A stretch of DNA of 38,716 bases from Bacteroidales bacterium (GTDB lineage: Bacteria; Bacteroidota; Bacteroidia; Bacteroidales; F082). Shown here in pieces: positions 33,905-38,716 of this stretch. The notes below the pieces were generated by a model. The model was given only the letters and a program-made list of their open reading frames with translations. It was not told the origin of the DNA and made no database searches. Both the position numbers and the translations under genes were made by a program. The stretch spans positions 1 through 38,716 of the forward strand of contig JAKSMU010000019.1 in assembly GCA_024400455.1 (NCBI GenBank). The letters are read 5' to 3'. Position 1 is the first letter of the stretch. The number at the start of each line of letters is the position of its first letter.

Positions 33905-34900
33905 TCACCGCAAATCCAGAAGTTTGCTTTGCAACCTGTTGGATTCAAAGCCATTGCCCGACAAGACCAAGTCAAAAATGACATTGTCTTCTCTTGGCAC
34001 TCTGATAAAGCACTCAAATTCACCTTTTTGAGATTCACTCAAAGATTCCAAATCGAAAAACTGCTCGGCAAGAACATCGTTTTGCCAACCTTTCCGATAA
34101 GCGATCGCATGCAGGAACAAGCCCGAAGCCATACCCGGACCTTCATTGTCAACCTTGCAGTCGATTTTGAAAACCACGGAATGTTCGTCGTAATCGACGG
34201 AATGTAATTCGTAGGAACGCAAAACGACTTTCGGAGCATAAACCAATGGCAAAACCTTAGCCGTTGAATTTGCATATCGTTTTGGAACATCACCTAATTT
34301 CCAACCCTTGTCGGTCGTTTCCAAATAATAATAGCGCTCATTATCATAGAGATAATAACTTCCTTCAATGGTATTGTCGCCTTTCACCCCCAAAGCTAGA
34401 TGATTGGGTAACGAAAGCAAAACCACGCCATAACCCATCTCTCGGAGAATAGCCGCCATGAGAATCGAAGTGTCTTCGCAATCACCGACGCCATCAACCA
34501 AGGTCTCGACCGGATAACGCACATATTCCTTCTCGCCCTTCGACTTCAAATCGGTGACATATTCCAACGACTGCACAAAAGCCACCACATTATAGACATT
34601 ATCATAATCGGAATAGCCCGATTTTTGTCCTGCTTCACGGAAATTCCTCACCAAATCGCGCAGACATTCGCGGTCGTAATCCGACAAGGTGAAGCCAGCA
34701 AAATTATCGCTTTTATGAATGCACTGAAGACGATAATGCTCATACAAATCCCTGCTAACGTACAAGTTACACGACCACGAATCGTTCTTGTATTTCCACG
34801 AATGCGTAACGTGATAATTGCCATTCTCTTCCGTAACGGAATGAGGAAATGCGGCAATGCACACAAACGAAAACAACAAAAACAAAATGGCTCTCTTCAT
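33905..34900 (-). CDS. Exported transglutaminase-like protein
   Basis: Papain-fold transglutaminase-like domain; such proteins are usually peptidases or cross-link related enzymes, and the substrate is unknown. 331 aa from the Met at 34900, chosen because it opens a signal peptide (KRAILFLLFSFVCIAAFPHS); an upstream in-frame Met at 34948 would hide it. The catalytic Cys141 is in GVGDCEDTSILMAAILREMG, His167 in LPNHLALGV, and an acidic residue near 194-197 (YLETTDKGW) completes a plausible triad. The C-terminal third is a beta-rich region with no recognised family. It lies 57 bp after the tricorn-like protease gene, probably in the same transcript. Confidence 0.82.
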   Translation of the reverse strand: MKRAILFLLFSFVCIAAFPHSVTEENGNYHVTHSWKYKNDSWSCNLYVSRDLYEHYRLQCIHKSDNFAGFTLSDYDRECLRDLVRNFREAGQKSGYSDYDNVYNVVAFVQSLEYVTDLKSKGEKEYVRYPVETLVDGVGDCEDTSILMAAILREMGYGVVLLSLPNHLALGVKGDNTIEGSYYLYDNERYYYLETTDKGWKLGDVPKRYANSTAKVLPLVYAPKVVLRSYELHSVDYDEHSVVFKIDCKVDNEGPGMASGLFLHAIAYRKGWQNDVLAEQFFDLESLSESQKGEFECFIRVPREDNVIFDLVLSGNGFESNRLQSKLLDLR

Positions 34901-34957
34901 GGCACTTCTTTTCAAGAAGGAACGCAAGAATCGAGCCAAAATTGTCAATTTGCAGTT

Positions 34958-37900
34958 TTATTTTCCCCAATAATCAGAGCTTTCTAATTCTTTCAGCAAT
35001 TGTTTCACCGCCGCTTCAAGTTGTTCGTCAACGCCTTCAGCCATCTTTTCGGGCGTGTTACGGACTTTAATGTCAGGTTCCAATTGCGTGTTTTCCAAAT
35101 AATTGCCTTCCTTTGTACGATAACCGACTACCGGCAAGCCGAAATACAAGGACGGATCCTGCAAAGTCTCCCAATTCACGCTCGACATGGTGCCAGGAAC
35201 CGGCATACCGACCAAACTGCCCATGTTTTTATGCTTATAGACCCAAGGCGTGCCGTGCGCATTGCTGTAATTGGCCTCACCGATAATCATGATGGAAGCC
35301 TTGTTGTAGCGGCGCGACGGCATAATACAAGCCACGCTGTCGCGGATGACCTGCTCAAGATATTTCTCGCCACTGAAAAGGATTTCAATGTCTTCGTGTA
35401 AACGGCCACCGCCATTAAAGCGCGTGTCAATCACGATGCCATCACGAAGATTGTATTTGCCCAAAATCTGAGAATACACATCGCGGTAGCTGGCATCGCC
35501 CATGCTCTTGATATGCACATAACCCAGACGGCCATCCGACAACTTGTCAACTGCTTCCTCGTTGCGTTTCACCCAACGGTTGTAAAGCAGTTCATTCATT
35601 GCGCCATGGCTGATAGGCTTCACGATTTCGGTCCAACGCTCACCTGTTTCAGGATTGTAAACCGCAACCAAGACCTGCTTCCCGGCCTTGTTGTTCAGCA
35701 TCGGGAAATAATCCATTTCAGCCTTAACATCCTCGCCATCAATGGCTTCAATGATACAACCATTGACAACCTTTGAGACTTTCTTGTCGAAAGGACCGCC
35801 TTCAACGACTTCGTCAATTTTCAAGCCATCGCCTTTATAGTCAAGGTCTAACAGAACGCCAAATTCAGCCGTTGCATCAGGATTCTTTGGCGAAGGTCTA
35901 TAACCCGAACCCGTGTGCGACACATTCAGTTCACCCAAAATCTCGCTCAACATTTCAGAGAAATCCTCATTGTTGTTGATGTGTTCCAAGAAAGGAAGAT
36001 AAGCTTCTTTCAAAGCCTTGGTATCAACACCGTGGCAGTCCGTCATAAAAAACTCTCTTTCAATCTGCTGGAACACATGATAAAACATATATTCCCTTTC
36101 CTCAGCGAGATTCAGCTGCATCGTAGCATCGTATTTTATAGAAGTCGATTTGCCGCTCTTTGGGTCAACGGTTTGCAAATTGCCACCCGAAAGCAGGAAC
36201 AGGTTTTCGCATTTCTTATCCCATTTCAAGCTTCCACCACCTTGTCCCATTTTCTTCAAAATCTTCATGGAACGCTCACGGACATCCAGTTCCCACAAAT
36301 CATAACCCTTTTCAAACGATGACAAGAAGTAAAGTTTTTCGCCATCCTTCGAAAGCGCAATGCCCGAAAGGTTCGACGACATCGGTGTCAACCTGCGCAC
36401 TCGGTCTTCCAGATGTTCCAAATCTATTTCAATGGTTTTCAGATCCTTTTCCTCTTTCTTTTCATCCTTCTTACCGCCTTTCTTTTCCTCCTTGGCATCA
36501 TCTTTTTTCTCGTCCTTGCTACCCTTTTCGGTTTCCTTCAGCAAAGCATATTCCTCCTTGCTCAGACGGAATTTGTCGTAAGCATCCTGATTCATGAAGG
36601 CAATAAAAGCATCGTTCTGACTGCCCCACGAAGCATGGGAACGCATTCCGTAACGGTCGGAAAAGAAAATCACGGCATTGCCATCCAAAGCCCAATGCGC
36701 ATTGCCAGCCATATAACCATCGTTGGTGATATTGTAAATCTTCATGAAGCCATCAGCCTTGACGATGCCGACATCATAATACGGGTCGTGCATGTTGGTA
36801 ATCAGCTTTATGACAAACCACTGGCCGTCAGGAGACCACTCATAATCCATGCCCCAATCATCGGCATCATAATGCTGGGTGCCATCCGTTATCTGCCGGA
36901 CTTCCTTGCTGGCGATGTTATAGACTTTCAGAATGTTTCTGTTTTCCACAAACGCAATCTCCTTTCCGTCAGGCGAATAGCACGGCGTTGTACGGTCAAT
37001 GCCATCCTTTTCAAAAAGCGGTTTTTCGTCAATCAAAGTGGAATAGACGAAATTATAATCCTCCTTGCGGGAAATCGTGGCCTGATAGATGTTCCAATAA
37101 CCGTCGCGCTCGGAAGCAAAGACCAACGTGCGGCCATCGGGCGAAAACGAAGGGCAACGCTCAGGTTGGGTCGTGTGCGTGATTTGCTTGGTCGTGCTGT
37201 ATTCATCGGCACCCGTAACGAAGACCTCGCCCCTTTGCGTAAAGGCAATCAGTTTGCCGTCGGTGCTCACATCAACATCGCCCACACCGCCAAACTTATC
37301 CTTCACAAGCTGCTCAGGTTCCAAGTCATTCACAATTTCAATATTCACTTTTTTTGGCTGGTTTCCAATCTGTTGCGTGTAAATTTCACCCATATAGCCA
37401 TAGCAAAGCAAACCATTATCCGCAACACTCAGGAAACGCACCGGATGCTGCCCAAAAGCCGTGATTTGCTGCACATTTTCCAAATTATCAGCCGGAGCCT
37501 TATACACATTGAAACTGCCACCATTGCGCTCGCTCAAAAACACGACATCCTTATAACCAGGCAAATAACGCGGGTCACGGTCTTCACCGACATTGGTTGT
37601 CAGAATGGTATGCGTTTGTTTTTCAGCATCATAGTAAACCACATCACGTGCCACCGATGAAGTGTGATGTTTGCGCCAAATGTTTTCGCTGCCTTTGCGA
37701 TCATAATAAAGGAATGACTTACCTTCCTTGTCAAACGACATGCTGCAAACCGGTACGGCAACAACCTGTTCCGGACGTCCACCTTCAACGCTGATCTTAT
37801 AAAGTTCGGTAATCCATCCCGATGCAAATTGCACATTTTCAGCCGATTTTTGAATCTGAGCCGAATAATAAATTTCCCTGCCATCAGGCGAAAAAGCCAA

Positions 37901-38227
37901 TGGCGTTTCGTTGGCCGAATTTGTTGTAATGCGTTTTGCCACGCCACCTTCAGCCGATGCCAGATAGACATCATAATTGCCGTTACGGTCGCTCACGAAA
38001 GCCAAAGTCTTGCCATCTGGCGACCAAATCGGATTGCACTCATATGAAGCATTTGTCGTGATTTGCAAGGCTTTACCGCCTTTTGCATCAACCACATAAA
38101 TATCGCCCTTGTATTCAAAGGCAATCTTATCACCTTTGGGAGAAATCACATTGTCGCGCATCCAAAGCGGTTGCGCAAAAGCATTGAAACCCATCAAAAC
38201 AAGGGCAAAAAGAAGCATTTTTTTCAT
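34958..38227 (-). CDS. Tricorn-like S41 protease with N-terminal beta-propeller
   Basis: Periplasmic or surface protease predicted to degrade peptides. 1089 aa. Signal peptide KKMLLFALVLMGFNAFAQ. PD40 propeller repeats (IWSPDGKTLAFVSDRNGNYD, FSPDGREIYYSA, FSPDGRTLVFASERDGYWNI) fill about residues 30-530. A Lys/Glu-rich low-complexity linker (about 562-596) precedes a second propeller part, a core domain with Ser770-His771 (LNVSHTGSG), a PDZ domain (FGVLLDLDYKGDGLKIDEVV), and the S41 domain with Ser988 (NYSNAHG) and Glu1045 (YLENTQLEPDI). These match the Ser-His-Ser-Glu tetrad of tricorn. It follows the PEP-enzyme gene by 30 bp. Confidence 0.9.
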   Translation of the reverse strand: MKKMLLFALVLMGFNAFAQPLWMRDNVISPKGDKIAFEYKGDIYVVDAKGGKALQITTNASYECNPIWSPDGKTLAFVSDRNGNYDVYLASAEGGVAKRITTNSANETPLAFSPDGREIYYSAQIQKSAENVQFASGWITELYKISVEGGRPEQVVAVPVCSMSFDKEGKSFLYYDRKGSENIWRKHHTSSVARDVVYYDAEKQTHTILTTNVGEDRDPRYLPGYKDVVFLSERNGGSFNVYKAPADNLENVQQITAFGQHPVRFLSVADNGLLCYGYMGEIYTQQIGNQPKKVNIEIVNDLEPEQLVKDKFGGVGDVDVSTDGKLIAFTQRGEVFVTGADEYSTTKQITHTTQPERCPSFSPDGRTLVFASERDGYWNIYQATISRKEDYNFVYSTLIDEKPLFEKDGIDRTTPCYSPDGKEIAFVENRNILKVYNIASKEVRQITDGTQHYDADDWGMDYEWSPDGQWFVIKLITNMHDPYYDVGIVKADGFMKIYNITNDGYMAGNAHWALDGNAVIFFSDRYGMRSHASWGSQNDAFIAFMNQDAYDKFRLSKEEYALLKETEKGSKDEKKDDAKEEKKGGKKDEKKEEKDLKTIEIDLEHLEDRVRRLTPMSSNLSGIALSKDGEKLYFLSSFEKGYDLWELDVRERSMKILKKMGQGGGSLKWDKKCENLFLLSGGNLQTVDPKSGKSTSIKYDATMQLNLAEEREYMFYHVFQQIEREFFMTDCHGVDTKALKEAYLPFLEHINNNEDFSEMLSEILGELNVSHTGSGYRPSPKNPDATAEFGVLLDLDYKGDGLKIDEVVEGGPFDKKVSKVVNGCIIEAIDGEDVKAEMDYFPMLNNKAGKQVLVAVYNPETGERWTEIVKPISHGAMNELLYNRWVKRNEEAVDKLSDGRLGYVHIKSMGDASYRDVYSQILGKYNLRDGIVIDTRFNGGGRLHEDIEILFSGEKYLEQVIRDSVACIMPSRRYNKASIMIIGEANYSNAHGTPWVYKHKNMGSLVGMPVPGTMSSVNWETLQDPSLYFGLPVVGYRTKEGNYLENTQLEPDIKVRNTPEKMAEGVDEQLEAAVKQLLKELESSDYWGK

Positions 38228-38257
38228 AGCAAAACGACTTTATTAATTATCAATTAT

Positions 38258-38716
38258 TCAATAGTTATAACCTTTCTTCACCACCATTTTTTCCGTAGCG
38301 TGATGACCGAGATAAACCACGCCCAAATTACCATCCAAAGCAATGGCATCGCCAGCTTTCAATGCCACGCCGTTCAGTTCGGCGCAATGATGATCATCAT
38401 CGACATTCAAGGCGGCACAACTCACCACACAAATCTTGCCCAAACGCACCGCCGTGACAGCCGCATGTGATGTGGCACCACCACGAGCCGTCAGCAGACC
38501 GTCGCAGTCGAAAACCATGCCGATGTCATCAGGAACGGTATCAGGGCGAACCAAAATCACCTTTTCATCAGGATGATTTGCGTGCAACGAAGCAATATCT
38601 TCTTCATTGAAAGCTACCAAACCATTCAAAGCGCCACCGCCAATGCCAATGCCTTCACCGATTTTTTGCATTGTTTCCGGACTTTCAACAAAAGCCTCCA
38701 TTTCATCCTCGAGGCG
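38258..38716 (-). CDS. PEP-utilising enzyme with C-terminal swivelling domain (partial)
   Basis: The C-terminal 152 residues of a larger protein; the frame stays open through the window edge, so the 5' part is missing. The phosphohistidine swivelling domain is clear: LLTARGGATSHAAVTAVRLG followed by CVVSC, with the active His in TSHAAV. Because the protein ends soon after this domain (KKGYNY), it lacks the C-terminal PEP-binding barrel of pyruvate phosphate dikinase, which suggests a PEP/pyruvate-binding protein or PEP-synthase-like architecture with the swivelling domain last. It is followed by the tricorn-like protease after 30 bp. Confidence 0.85.
   Translation of the reverse strand, partial: RLEDEMEAFVESPETMQKIGEGIGIGGGALNGLVAFNEEDIASLHANHPDEKVILVRPDTVPDDIGMVFDCDGLLTARGGATSHAAVTAVRLGKICVVSCAALNVDDDHHCAELNGVALKAGDAIALDGNLGVVYLGHHATEKMVVKKGYNY

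Noticed and set aside
36413..37660. Open frame of 415 codons antisense to the tricorn-like protease
   Set aside because: Long but domain-free, and explained by codon bias of the gene on the other strand.
1..38716. CRISPR array, insertion sequence, prophage or rRNA genes
   Set aside because: No regularly spaced direct repeats, transposase or phage genes, or rRNA-like sequence were seen on either strand.

Overview
The window looks like a chromosomal segment of a Bacteroidota bacterium, most likely order Bacteroidales. The evidence is TonB receptor/DUF4249 and GH20 gene types typical of the phylum, genes without Shine-Dalgarno sequences, A/T-rich leaders, and promoters matching the Bacteroidota consensus (-33 TTTG, about 19 bp, -7 TAnnTTTG). 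The exact genus cannot be named from sequence alone.

Positions 1-17100 (minus strand) hold the str-S10-spc-alpha ribosomal super-operon, read from right to left: rpsL, rpsG, fusA, rpsJ, rplC, rplD, rplW, rplB, rpsS, rplV, rpsC, rplP, rpmC, rpsQ, rplN, rplX, rplE, rpsN, rpsH, rplF, rplR, rpsE, rpmD, rplO, secY, then a 245-bp break with its own promoter, infA, rpmJ, rpsM, rpsK, rpsD and nearly all of rpoA. rpsL has a structured leader of about 270 nt, a candidate autogenous regulatory RNA. The map gene usual between secY and infA is absent, and rpsK has three perfect 8-bp repeats abutting its start codon.

Positions 17100-24270 hold an exported dipeptidyl peptidase IV-like protease (minus), two tandem tRNA-Val genes (anticodons GAC and CAC) each followed by a terminator hairpin, a class I/II aminotransferase, and a four-gene 2-oxoacid:ferredoxin oxidoreductase operon (delta, alpha, beta, gamma). 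Together the last two suggest amino-acid fermentation: peptide cleavage, transamination to 2-oxoacids, then oxidative decarboxylation to acyl-CoA with reduced ferredoxin.

Positions 24275-27516 (minus) hold a TonB-dependent receptor translationally coupled to a DUF4249 lipoprotein. Positions 27602-31196 hold the most unusual locus: a DnaE2/ImuC-like polymerase alpha subunit lacking about 125 residues of the fingers/palm and carrying Asn for the third catalytic Asp, divergent from a LexA-like XRE-S24 repressor whose Ser-Lys dyad and Ala-Gly cleavage site are intact. This may be a damage-inducible pseudo-polymerase.

Positions 31226-38716 hold an exported GH20 hexosaminidase-like enzyme (plus) and a convergent minus-strand group: a PEP-utilising enzyme (partial), a tricorn-like S41 protease and a transglutaminase-like protein. 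No CRISPR array, insertion sequence, prophage or rRNA gene was seen.
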